64,000 bases of DNA. Origin: Branchiostoma belcheri (taxonomy: Eukaryota; Chordata; Leptocardii; Amphioxiformes; Branchiostomatidae). Below the pieces are notes generated by a model. That model saw nothing but the letters and a program-made list of their open reading frames with translations. It was not told where the DNA came from and searched no databases. The position numbers and the translations under genes were made by a program. How positions within the stretch are numbered: the stretch's first letter is position 1; the number at the start of each line of letters is the position of its first letter. Of this stretch, positions 50,901-57,806 are shown piece after piece. The stretch covers positions 996,862 through 1,060,861 of the forward strand of contig NW_017803943.1 of assembly GCF_001625305.1 (NCBI RefSeq), given 5' to 3'.

Positions 50901-53213
50901 AAATAATCTTAAACAACAACGATTTTCTTCTTCTTCTGACACTTAGATGTCAAGAATATGCCGTATGTTAGTATACATGATTTAATATCTTTACATACGT
51001 GAACCTATGAAAATATTTGGGTGCACTGGTGCACTCACAGAAAAAAATTGGGTGCACAGCTCCAATTTTGGGTGCACCAAGGTGCACATGCACCCAGTAT
51101 TTCAAGCCCTGCATTTGTAGTAAGGACTATTTCCCTACATGGCGAATATTTGGTGCAGCTTGATACTAGATGCAAATGAGGTACACTACAAAAAGGTAGA
51201 CATTTCTGGCGTTCTTTGGACGGGCCCTGTACTATCATTAAAAAAAGGCACCACAGCACTAAACACCAAAACAGTGGGGGAGTTAGAGGATCAGTGGGGA
51301 TTTATTAGGATAATCTAAAAAAAAGCTTTGCATAAAAGAGAAAAGGAGCTGGAAGCAAGAGCAGATTTCTTTGCAGATATGATATTTAGGCTAAAAAACT
51401 TGTTTTAGGACTTAAAGTTAAACTTAAAGGCACCCAATGCGAATTCAGGGCAGTTAAACTGGGTTTACTTGGTCAATTTTTCTGGTCATTTTACCAAGTG
51501 TAGAATATTGAATCAACCCTATACCATAGCATACTGATATTTGTCAGAAAAAATGCAATGTTGCTGATGGAAAACGGTTGCATGTTTGGTATAGTAAGGA
51601 GACTCCCTAAGTAGCTTGGGGCTATTTCAAACATGTCATGTATGAAATGACGACAGAAATGTGCTAAGAAATGGCAGTAAATGTCAATCTCATTAAGAAA
51701 ATTTTTTGTCTTGCCGCCCTGAAATTGCATTGGATGCCTTTAAAGTTTAATAGTGCAAGAGTCCACACAGCACAGAAAACAGTGCAATGGAACAGAGAGA
51801 TACAGACTTGAACAACTAAATTGCCCACAATCACAAGATTACTGAATCACACAGCCAAAAACTGAGGAGGATAACAGAACTCTAATTCATGTACCAAACT
51901 GTAAACCTGTTGGCATTTTGCTAACTGCAAAATTTCAGAGCTACTGAGAATTTTACTTGAAACAATCGCCACTGTCAGACATGAAAGAGTGGTAAGTTTG
52001 GTACAGAATTAAAGCTGCATTCAACCTCCCCACTTCCTAATGCAGTGTTCTAGCCAGTGTCTGTCTTTCCGTCATTTGACGGAATTTCACTGCTAAAAAT
52101 TGCTGTGTAAAGACATGGAAAGAATTGTCATTAAACATTGCCGTGTAAAGACATTGTCAGATGCAGGAAATGGGATTTGAGAGGGTAAAGATTTTAACCC
52201 CCTTGGATTGTGTTGTGCCGCCGCTCCACATTATGTTACAGAAAAATTTCTGGCTGGCTAGAACACTATTCTAATGATTAGCACCATTGCCCAAATCACA
52301 CCCTTACATAGTTCCATTGGCATAGATATTGGCTGTGCTTGGATCGCTGGCTTCCACGTACTGCACATGTCCGGCGTAGACCGCCTGGGGCTGGGACGAC
52401 GCCTGCATGACCGTGTCACCTCCGCCGCCGCTCCCGCTGCCCTCCTGCAGCTGTCCATCCTGGTACTTATCACCTGCAACAATCACGTGTCCCGCTGCTG
52501 GTCAGCACCCAAAAATACAGGATGGGGAGAAAACAGGATAAGGTAAAATAAAACAGTTTGATCAACATTTAAAGGCATTGAATGCAATTTCAGGGTGGCA
52601 AAACTGAATTTCCAAAGTTAATTTTCTGGTCATTCTTTTAATGTAGTATGAGTTGAATCAGTCTTAAGTCAGAGCGTACTGATATCTTTAAGGCAAAAAT
52701 GCGATGTTGCTGACAGAAAACGGTTGCATGTTTTGTATCGAAGCCTTGTTCTAGCTATTTATGTGTGGCAAGCAAAATATAAATGCCTCAAGTATCTTGT
52801 TTTGGGGCTATTTCAAATGCTTCAAGTATGAAATGATGATAAAATTGTCCTAAGAAATGGCAGTAAATGTCCATATCAGATTTCCTCATCCTGAATTTTT
52901 TTTTTGTCTCACCGCCCTGAAATTGCATTTGATGCCTTTAAAACTCATGCAAGACTTGAATACAGTCTGCTTTACAGCCAGAGATGGCTGTATTGTATAA
53001 ATGTTTTTCAAAGTCATTTTTTAATGTCTCATCAGTAGTACAGTACTTACTTGAGACTTGTACAAACTGCTGCTGCTGTAGGCTCTGTTGAGACTGGGGG
53101 GTGGCCTGGATGATACTGGTGCTCGCTTCCTGACCCCCCTGGGGGGCTGACGGGGCCGGGGCCGCTGTCGCTTGGATTGCCGCCATGTCTGTCACGAAGG
53201 GCTGTGTTGCCAT
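38791..53213 (-). CDS. RFX1/2/3: RFX1/2/3-like winged-helix transcription factor gene
   Basis: This is the span from ATG 53213 to stop 38791. RFX proteins bind X-box DNA as dimers through a winged-helix domain and control ciliary and developmental genes in the nucleus. Coding exons a to o are 53213-53051, 52473-52308, 50637-50549, 50070-49925, 49462-49421, 48039-47858, 46038-45937 or 45901-45776 (alternatives), 45161-44924, 44554-44305, 44144-44047, 43632-43483, 42968-42760, 40893-40740, 40135-39975 and about 38917-38791. All phases agree. Exons a-m with the 126-base alternative total 2013 bases (671 codons). The C-terminus then gives about 713, 725 or 766 residues depending on splicing, close to vertebrate RFX2/3. 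The N-terminal MATQ start and the RASP-x-T-x-QWLL junction resemble human RFX1, while the body resembles RFX1-3 about equally, as expected of a pre-duplication gene. Confidence 0.97.
39971..40135 (-). CDS. RFX1/2/3: RFX exon n: C-terminal exon with overlapping stop and donor
   Basis: The acceptor cctttttcttcttccag ends at 40136, phase 0. It encodes [20 protein letters not shown], then [20 protein letters not shown] and SLDRLFTDL. The frame then reads CTG TAA (stop at 39973-39971), but the same bases form the donor CT|GTAAGA. Spliced, the exon is 161 bases (40135-39975) and continues to exon o; unspliced, it ends the protein at about 725 residues. The acidic character fits the C-terminus of RFX1-3. 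Which form is used cannot be seen. Confidence 0.75.
   Translation of the reverse strand, partial: YLHMGSELDWDEGMSEQGSLPSVGLLSNQDTSPITDQPISTVQPVSLDRLFTDL
40248..40423. mobile_element. 176-bp MITE with about 28-bp terminal inverted repeats
   Basis: The ends TGTTGATTTGATTATATGG...and the complementary right end differ at one base; both continue into GATGACATCC. It lies in the RFX intron between exons m and n. A longer relative is at 8691-9070 and a left-end fragment at 50420-50446. Confidence 0.8.
40740..40893 (-). CDS. RFX1/2/3: RFX exon m: dimerisation domain end
   Basis: The acceptor gttccccatag ends at 40894; the donor GAG|GTGGGT starts at 40739. 154 bases, one base in and phase 0 out. It encodes [20 protein letters not shown], then [20 protein letters not shown] and [11 protein letters not shown], where vertebrate family members also diverge. 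An alternative donor GG|GTGAGG lies four bases upstream but would break the frame. Confidence 0.96.
41281..42575 (-). mobile_element. pogo/Tc1-mariner-like DNA transposon, 1.3 kb, defective
   Basis: It is flanked by TA target duplications (41279-41280 and 42576-42577). The terminal inverted repeats begin CTGTAAGTCCA on both ends, with subterminal TTCACG-type motifs. A transposase tail remains at 42270-42440. It sits inside the RFX intron between exons l and m. The interior also carries two ATGGCGGC (YY1-like) motifs, at about 42010 and 42220. Confidence 0.75.
42270..42440 (-). pseudogene. C-terminal fragment of a DDE (pogo-like) transposase
   Basis: The minus frame reads [20 protein letters not shown], then [12 protein letters not shown] and ARGWDRTGI, stop TGA at 42272-42270. 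The pattern KP-x-HA-x-W followed after about 20 residues by GW-x3-GI is that of the end of pogo/DDE_1 transposases. The catalytic triad is not present. It is a relic in a TA-flanked element. Confidence 0.55.
42760..42968 (-). CDS. RFX1/2/3: RFX exon l
   Basis: The acceptor tgttgttccccag ends at 42969; the donor AG|GTATGC starts at 42759. 209 bases, phase 0 in and 2 out. It encodes [20 protein letters not shown], then [20 protein letters not shown] and [13 protein letters not shown]. The intron after it carries the pogo-like element at 41281-42575. Confidence 0.97.
43116..43216. mobile_element. Truncated copy of the CTGTAATTC element in an RFX intron
   Basis: It starts CTGTAATTCGCTTTA after TA and shares the internal GAGAAAAATG and GGCGGCAGGTGCAGAAAAAA segments with 38437-38628. 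No right terminal repeat is found. Confidence 0.5.
43483..43632 (-). CDS. RFX1/2/3: RFX exon k
   Basis: The acceptor gtcccccgcag ends at 43633; the donor CAG|GTGAGA starts at 43482. It is 150 bases, phase 0 both sides. It encodes [20 protein letters not shown], then [18 protein letters not shown] and [12 protein letters not shown]. This is the dimerisation-associated region and nearly identical to vertebrate RFX proteins. Confidence 0.97.
44047..44144 (-). CDS. RFX1/2/3: RFX exon j
   Basis: The acceptor gttgtccccag ends at 44145; the donor AAG|GTAAGA starts at 44046. 98 bases. It encodes [20 protein letters not shown], then [12 protein letters not shown], part of conserved region C. It contains no long open frame of its own and was found from phase and homology. 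Confidence 0.95.
44305..44554 (-). CDS. RFX1/2/3: RFX exon i: conserved region B
   Basis: The acceptor tatgttttag ends at 44555; the donor A|GTGAGT starts at 44304. 250 bases, phase 0 in and 1 out. It encodes [20 protein letters not shown], then an acidic variable stretch and [13 protein letters not shown], a family signature (about residues 385-467). Confidence 0.96.
44655..44907. mobile_element. Inverted-repeat element abutting the RFX exon h donor
   Basis: The ends GGGTTCGAAATACCC and CTTTTCGAACCCCGA are complementary over GGGTTCGAAA. The inside repeats GGCAACCTGG and GGCAATC words. A relative with ends GGGGCTCGAAATCC / TTTCAAGCCCTG is at about 50812-51113. Only about 16 bases separate it from the exon h donor. 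Confidence 0.5.
44924..45161 (-). CDS. RFX1/2/3: RFX exon h
   Basis: The acceptor gtttttctccag ends at 45162; the donor GAG|GTCAGT starts at 44923. 238 bases, one base in and phase 0 out. It encodes [14 protein letters not shown], a glutamine run ([12 protein letters not shown]) and [17 protein letters not shown], which begins conserved region B. Both g1 (AG+G = Arg) and g2 (AT+G = Met) join it in frame. An inverted-repeat element abuts the donor within about 17 bases. Confidence 0.94.
45776..45901 (-). CDS. RFX1/2/3: RFX alternative exon g2 (canonical wing exon)
   Basis: The acceptor gatgctacctag ends at 45902; the donor AT|GTAAGT starts at 45775. 126 bases, one base in and phase 2 out. It encodes [20 protein letters not shown], then [20 protein letters not shown], matching vertebrate RFX1-3 closely, so it is the ancestral form. 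It lies 35 bases downstream of exon g1. Confidence 0.95.
45937..46038 (-). CDS. RFX1/2/3: RFX alternative exon g1 (duplicate wing exon)
   Basis: The acceptor gtaccgacccag ends at 46039; the donor AG|GTACTA is at 45936-45931. 102 bases, entered by one base and leaving in phase 2, the same as exon g2. It encodes [20 protein letters not shown], then [13 protein letters not shown]. The [10 protein letters not shown] core, which closes the winged-helix fold, is kept. The following linker differs entirely from g2 and from vertebrates: it lacks the LQED-x5-MAMRQQP segment. Because it keeps the frame and has intact splice sites, it is best read as an alternative exon produced by tandem duplication rather than debris. 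Confidence 0.82.
47552..47790 (+). mobile_element. tRNA-derived SINE in the RFX intron before exon g1
   Basis: The head GGTGGTTAAGGTGG...and GTGGGTTTGAATCCCAATC read as RNA polymerase III A- and B-box-like elements. A non-tRNA body follows with CCTTGGGAAAGGTACGTAAC and CACCTACTTGACTCAAGG. No tRNA fold extends to a 3' acceptor, so it is a SINE and not a tRNA gene. Confidence 0.7.
47858..48039 (-). CDS. RFX1/2/3: RFX exon f: main part of the winged-helix DNA-binding domain
   Basis: The acceptor cctgtccatag ends at 48040; the donor AG|GTTTGT is at 47857-47852. The exon has 182 bases, phase 0 in and 2 out. It encodes [20 protein letters not shown], then [20 protein letters not shown], then [18 protein letters not shown] (about residues 203-262). 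This is almost the vertebrate RFX DNA-binding sequence and includes the arginine-rich recognition segment. Confidence 0.98.
48367..48402 (-). CDS. Candidate 36-base microexon between RFX exons e and f
   Basis: The minus strand shows a long pyrimidine-rich stretch ending gagaccag, then 36 bases ([12 protein letters not shown]), then CTG|GTGGGT. It is symmetric (phase 0) and falls where vertebrate RFX3 carries an optional insert before QWLL. There is no homology to support it and the donor is weak, so this is a guess. Confidence 0.25.
49421..49462 (-). CDS. RFX1/2/3: RFX exon e: 42-base exon before the DNA-binding domain
   Basis: The acceptor cttttcacag ends at 49463; the donor ACG|GTAAGA starts at 49420. 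It is exactly 14 codons, [14 protein letters not shown], phase 0 in and out, parallel to SHTTRASPAT in vertebrate RFX proteins. It is too short to be found by open-reading-frame length. Its symmetric phase would let it be skipped without a frameshift. Confidence 0.9.
49925..50070 (-). CDS. RFX1/2/3: RFX exon d
   Basis: The acceptor gtacttcag ends at 50071; the donor TCG|GTAAGT is at 49924-49919, and the exit phase is 0. It encodes [16 protein letters not shown], then [25 protein letters not shown] matches GTYVIQG of RFX1 (about residues 140-188). Confidence 0.92.
50549..50637 (-). CDS. RFX1/2/3: RFX exon c
   Basis: 89 bases, entered by one base (AT+C = Ile) and leaving in phase 1 at donor GTAGGC. 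It encodes [20 protein letters not shown] then FDAGQTTTA, parallel to the tyrosine-rich TYSYPETPLYTQ region of RFX1. The acceptor (cacccataatag) has a weak pyrimidine tract; phase and homology support it. Confidence 0.88.
50812..51113. mobile_element. GGTGCAC-rich inverted-repeat element in an RFX intron
   Basis: The ends GGGGCTCGAAATCC and GTATTTCAAGCCCTG are complementary. Inside, the words GGGTGCACTGGTGCA and TTGGGTGCA recur several times and fold on themselves. Confidence 0.5.
51426..51744. mobile_element. AAAGGCATCCAATGC-family MITE in an RFX intron
   Basis: The terminal arms read AAAGGCACCCAATGCGAATT at the left and complementary TTGCATTGGATGCCTTT at the right. The internal words AGTTGAATCAACCCTATACC-like and GCTGATGGAAAACGGTTGC recur in the other copies. 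Confidence 0.75.
52044..52267. mobile_element. 224-bp AGTGTTCTAGCCAG inverted-repeat element beside RFX exon b
   Basis: The left end AGTGTTCTAGCCAG and right end CTGGCTAGAACACT are perfectly complementary over 14 bases. A left-end relative with the following GTCTTTCCGTCA is at about 1854-1920. Its right edge is about 40 bases past the exon b donor. Confidence 0.7.
52308..52473 (-). CDS. RFX1/2/3: RFX exon b: activation region
   Basis: The acceptor ttgttgcag ends at 52474; the donor AT|GTAAGG is at 52307-52302. The exon has 166 bases, entering with two bases and leaving in phase 2. It encodes [19 protein letters not shown] and then [11 protein letters not shown], matching the conserved QVQYVEG-D of RFX1/3 (about residues 55-110). 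An inverted-repeat element ends about 40 bases beyond the donor. Confidence 0.92.
52570..52941. mobile_element. AAAGGCATCCAATGC-family MITE between RFX exons a and b
   Basis: Complete copy with both arms (AAAGGCATTGAATGCAATTT and AAATTGCATTTGATGCCTTT) and the internal ACAGAAAACGGTTGCATGTT. Confidence 0.75.
53051..53213 (-). CDS. RFX1/2/3: RFX exon a: N-terminus, glutamine-rich
   Basis: It begins [14 protein letters not shown], recalling the MATQ start of vertebrate RFX1, and continues alanine/proline- then glutamine-rich ([13 protein letters not shown]). The donor A|GTAAGT is at 53050-53045, phase 1. An upstream in-frame ATG pair (53249) precedes MATQ. A possible acceptor (gtgacggcag) ends near 53232 but its pyrimidine tract is poor, so the exact 5' edge and the use of MATQ are inferred from homology. 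Confidence 0.85.
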
Positions 53214-53681
53214 CACACAGCCTCGGTGAAACCTGCCGTCACACATCATACAATAAACCAGTTATATAGTACTATAGCTTCCTTTTATACCTCTTATACA
53301 CCGTGTCATAGAGGCTAATGCATACCTACATGTGCGACATAACGCGTTATGGTATGCAAATCGCCTGGTCGGGAATTTCCAAACGTGCTGGCCCCAGTTT
53401 TAGGGACTTACAGATGAGGCCGCTGTGCCGTCAATGATCACTTGACGTCTTTCCTACAATATTAATCCTGGGGTAAAAGCGCGGCTGTGCTGCTCTAAAG
53501 TCTAAGGGCAGGCACTTCCTGTGGGATAAACAACCACCTGCTTCCCTTGTTCTTCCACCTACATGTTAACCTGGGAACTCCTGCTGTCCCTTAAGTACCA
53601 ACAGTCCAACACAAAACTATGGAATAAACTGATTGCTGCACAAAGACAATGCAGTACAGTAATAAAATTCAACAGTATACT

Positions 53682-53815
53682 CCCCAAGCAGAGCTTTGGG
53701 TTTTGGCATACTTTTGTCATGTTTTAGGCCTTTTTACCGGATTTTCTTTTTTGCACTGTTTTTTTTTTTACGCCAACTCAATATATAGCTTTTTTTTTAC
53801 ACCAACCCAAAATAT
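53682..53815. mobile_element. CTCCAAGCAG-family fragment
   Basis: It begins ATACTCCCCAAGCAGAGCTT with TGTTTTAGGCCTTTTTACCG and then a T-rich ACGCCAA segment; no right arm. Confidence 0.55.
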
Positions 53816-54697
53816 AGTTAAATTATAGTTTTGGTAACAATGCCGTCAAACCTGGTATCAGGCATATATGTAACTGCTAATGTATCATTAAGTGCTTGTT
53901 GTAGTAAGTTTATTTTGGTGGCTTTAGTCTAGATGACTTGAATGTATCCTTGCCACTATAGATACATTAGCTGGTGTATATAAGTATATAAGGTATATAT
54001 AACATTGTTTCATTACAACAAATCCTGGCCACTTTTGTGTTTCAAAATTGCAGACAATTTGTCCTACCAAACTTACAGTTTCAGAAGAAATCCAAAATGA
54101 TCACTTTCCAGCATTAAATGATAATGTTTCTACTCATTGCTTACTTGAAAATAATCCTCCCTTAAAACAGTAAGATATGAATCATTAAATGTGGGTGGAA
54201 AACTAGATCATGATGGACAGAAAGCAGTTTTTTCCTAGAAAAAGATTTTGTGAGCATTTGTAAAAGAGCCCTGAGTCTTAGAAATATAATGTGAAAATGG
54301 GGCACTTTAAGGTCCTGAAGCAGTGAAGGTCGACATACTTTCAGCGTCATCAGAAACTATAGCAAGCTGATAGCAAACATTAGACATACGTATCACTAGT
54401 AACCATACTGTCCACAACTCACAACACCAAATCTGTTACTGTTTGTTTTACATATAACCAGAAACCCTGAGTAAATGTTGACCAGAAAACAGCTGTTCTT
54501 TTAGTCCTTGGCCTTTTTGAAAACATCTGATCCCAACAGACATGGTTCTATTTGATAGTGGTAGGGAGAGGGAGGGGGGTGTTAGGGACTGGTAATATTT
54601 TACAGTATCACTATTACAAGTATTAGACAATAACCCAATATATGAGTGTACGAAAAGGTTTCAAAATCATTTTCATTTCCATCCGATACAAATCTCC

Positions 54698-55002
54698 TTA
54701 AGGCTTAAGATAACCTGAAGCGATTTCAGGGCAGTGAAACTGGATTTTCAAAGTCAATTTTCTGGTCATTTTTAATATTATAGTAAGTTGAATCAACCCT
54801 ATACCATACTATAGCATACTGTATCTGTAAGCATTTAAACTAGCGGAAAAACTAGCTACTTGAGGAGTCAAAAAAAAAAATCCGCTATGTCAAACGCTTC
54901 TAGTAGGAAATGATGCCGGAAATGTGCCTGAAGAATTTTGGCAGTAAATCAGATTTCCTCGAGCAGAGTATCTTTTTGTTTTCCCGCCCTAAAATTGTAT
55001 CA
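54698..55002. mobile_element. AAAGGCATCCAATGC-family MITE, degraded
   Basis: It retains GATTTCAGGGCAGTGAAACT, the TAGTAAGTTGAATCAACCCT core and a right arm CGCCCTAAAATTGTATC; the outermost arms have decayed. Its right edge is 4-5 bases from the X-box at 55007. Confidence 0.65.
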
Positions 55003-55006
55003 AAAC

Positions 55007-55020
55007 ATCGCCATAGCAAC
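55007..55020 (+). promoter_or_regulatory. X-box match upstream of RFX exon a
   Basis: ATCGCC-AT-AGCAAC fits RYYNCC-N2-RGNAAC. It lies 1.8 kb upstream of the RFX start codon, directly beside the end of an AAAGGCATCC-family element. Confidence 0.4.
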
Positions 55021-55868
55021 AGCAAGCCCTTCCACAAACACATTTTACATACCTGGGTCCTAAGAGAGAATAGTTCGCCATGTGTAGCGCTTCTTGTTCC
55101 ATCATCCTCACAACTACTGATCTTTTGCTCCTTCTAGTTCTACCTCTCTCACAAGGACCACTCTATTCCCTCGAGCATTCTTGACATTATCAATTTATGA
55201 ATATTCATTCCTTTGTTGTATTGTTGGCCGAGAGAGAGGAATGTGCGTGCAAGCGGCAAGAAATTTTTAATGATGGGAAGAAATGTCCTTCCTAGTAATT
55301 TGTTGTACGGTACTGACAAAGAATACAGATGTCATGATACCTACCTGGCTGAAAGGATCTACCATCTACTATCATGTAGTATGAGGTTATAGTAAAGTAC
55401 ATTTGTCTTTTATGTTGACTGTACATACTCAATGTAAAAAGTGATTATCTCACAGCCACAGGTCTACAGTGAAGCATAGCGTTTTCCCCCCAAAACTACT
55501 CTGATGAATTTACTAAATTCACATACTGTAGTGTGAAATTTCTAGATTATCAAGTTTATTCTGTATACTGTGTTTCATTTTAAGTTATTTTGTTATTCTA
55601 CAGGTAGACTATGTATTGTTACTATGTGTTCTTTGTACATGTTGAATATCTACCCAAAACTGTTGTGACTTACTTTATTTATTATCTTCACAAGTATTAT
55701 GGGCTAAGTTTCTATAATGATAAACGACCAGAGTGACCTCACCAGTGCAATATATCACCATCAACTCTTTTATGATGAAAGTTTTATCCGTTTGGTTTTT
55801 CAATTAAAAATTTCTTCCCACTATCGCTGGTCAACTGACTTTTACAATTACTCCTGTGCAAATAGATA

Positions 55869-56097
55869 ATATAGTTTTCATACACTTCGAAGCATATACA
55901 TTGAGGCAGTGAATTTTTCCAGTAAAAAGCTCTCCTTGTGGGTACCAAAAAGAGGAAAACTATCTTTTTCAGAAGTATTTTATATGCTTTTCATACACTT
56001 TGAACAATATAAATTGACGCAGCAAATATTCCCAGTAAAAAAGCTTTCATTGTGGGCGCCAAAATCAAGAAAATTATCTTTTTGGATCTTTCCCATA
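55869..56097. repeat. Tandem duplication, two units of about 114 bases
   Basis: Units 55869-55982 and 55983-56097 share TTTTCATACACTT, CCAGTAAAAA, TTGTGGG and AACTATCTTTTT-like words in order; hence the long but meaningless open frame here. Confidence 0.75.
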
Positions 56098-56279
56098 CAG
56101 GAGCACACACACAGGTGTGTTTGTTGCCAGGTGCCAGTCCTTTGTTGCTATGGTTTCTGTATACCTGCATCCATCCCTTTAATGGCTTTACATTATACAA
56201 TCTGGCTGGTAACTGAGCTCGCCAGCTTGTATCCTGGCAACCTGGAAAAACTTGAAAAACAACTCCATGGCACCGGCAG

Positions 56280-56292
56280 GTCGCCTAGCAAC
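56280..56292 (+). promoter_or_regulatory. X-box match with one-base spacer upstream of RFX
   Basis: GTCGCC-T-AGCAAC. A one-mismatch relative (GTATCC-T-GGCAAC, 56229-56241) lies about 40 bases away on the same strand, in a GC-richer patch at 56.2-56.4 kb. Confidence 0.45.
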
Positions 56293-56515
56293 GGGATCAA
56301 GTTATGGCTGACATTTGGGCAAAATGTTTTAGCCCGGGGGCTTTCTGAGTACAAAGTCGCAGTGAACCGGGGAGAACATGATATGCCTGACGGGTCCTTA
56401 ACGTGTGGCGTAGGAACACTTATGTCGTAATAAAGGCTTGCTAAATCACCCAAGCAGATACACCCAGGAAAGGGCGTGATATAGGCAACTTACAACTTAC
56501 AGTCTGTACAAATAT

Positions 56516-56821
56516 AAAGGCATTCAATGCAATTTCAGGGTGGCAAAACAAAACAAAATTCTGGATGAGGAAATCTGATATGGACATCTACTACCATTTT
56601 AAAACCACATTTCCCTCATCATCTCATACTCTACAGCCTTTGAGTTTGAAATAGCCCCAAAACAAGCTATGTGAGAAGTCTCTTTTTTGTTGGGTACCAC
56701 TAATTGAGTTAGAACCAGCATACATTTTTGCCTCCAGATATCAGTATATTATGGAGTAGGTCATATAATAATAGGATTGATGCAACCTTGTTGCTGCCCT
56801 GAAATTGCATTGGATGCCTTT
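56516..56821. mobile_element. AAAGGCATCCAATGC-family MITE upstream of RFX
   Basis: Both arms are present (AAAGGCATTCAATGCAATTT at the left, GAAATTGCATTGGATGCCTT at the right); the interior is inverted relative to 51426-51744. Confidence 0.75.
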
Positions 56822-57077
56822 GATGTTTTAAAAATGAAAAATACAAACGACCACAAAAAATACAAGGATGGATTCTGCGTTTAGATCCTGTTTTGCCAAA
56901 CATTGCTGGTGGCCATGTTGTGGCTTCATTTGCAATAAAATATTTATTCTTGCAGACTTGCACCCAAACAACATGGGTACACCCCACCCCAACCCCATTC
57001 TTTGCATGTAATTTGTAAATAATAAATAGCTGGCATTACCAATATCTTGTTCTTGCAGGCAATTTTTTTACCTTCTA

Positions 57078-57806
57078 GAGTCCATTCCGCGTCACCGTGT
57101 GGGTTTTTTCTCCATGTTTCTAATATGTTTGAATTATTTAGAAGAAAAGAATACCCCAGAAACAAAAGTTTTAAATTTTTCAAAAATTTGAAAATGAAAA
57201 TTTGAATATATTTGAATTCATTTATATATTTCTGAAACATTTTGAAAGTGACTGTACAAAGATCTCTTTATTTAGAATAAATTTGAATTACCCATGTGTT
57301 TCTTTCACTATTCGAAATATTTAGAAATATTTCAAACAAATAACCAAATGGTAGATGTGGGTAATTGCCCCCATAAAAGTAGGTGCTAATCCTACTCTTC
57401 TGTATTCTTCTGTATATTTTTAGATTTTACTGCTGGACACTGGTGGTTCTTTTGTTGTAAGGCATCAATGCCTGACGCCCAGGCAGTCTACCCTGTACTT
57501 CACAGGGATGTGTGAATTACTTCCTTCCCATCCCACTGACCTATTTACAAAATGTTAGAAATAATTCGAAATAATGGTAAAAAATGGTAGAGTGCTGTTA
57601 GAAATATTTAGAAACTATTGGAAATGTCATAATCCACATCAGGAATATTTCAAACGTTTTAGAAAACCAGGGAATTATTTAGAATATTGACAAGATGTTC
57701 AAAATATTTCCAAATTATGAAATTTCTTAGACAAACAATTAGAAAGAATTCAAAACATTTCTAAAGAATGACAATAACAACCCACTCGGTGACGCGGAAT
57801 TGACTC
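57078..57806. mobile_element. 729-bp TA-flanked inverted-repeat element
   Basis: Left end GAGTCCATTCCGCGTCACCG and right end CGGTGACGCGGAATTGACTC are complementary with one mismatch and continue into a GTGGGTT/AACCCAC pair. TA flanks both ends. The interior is built from repeated GAAATATTTAGAAA-like words. No coding frame; likely a non-autonomous Tc1/mariner-type element. Confidence 0.75.

Noticed and set aside
55909-56430. 173-codon open frame on the plus strand.
   Set aside because: The first half is a tandem DNA duplication that stays open by chance. The second half shows no family resemblance.
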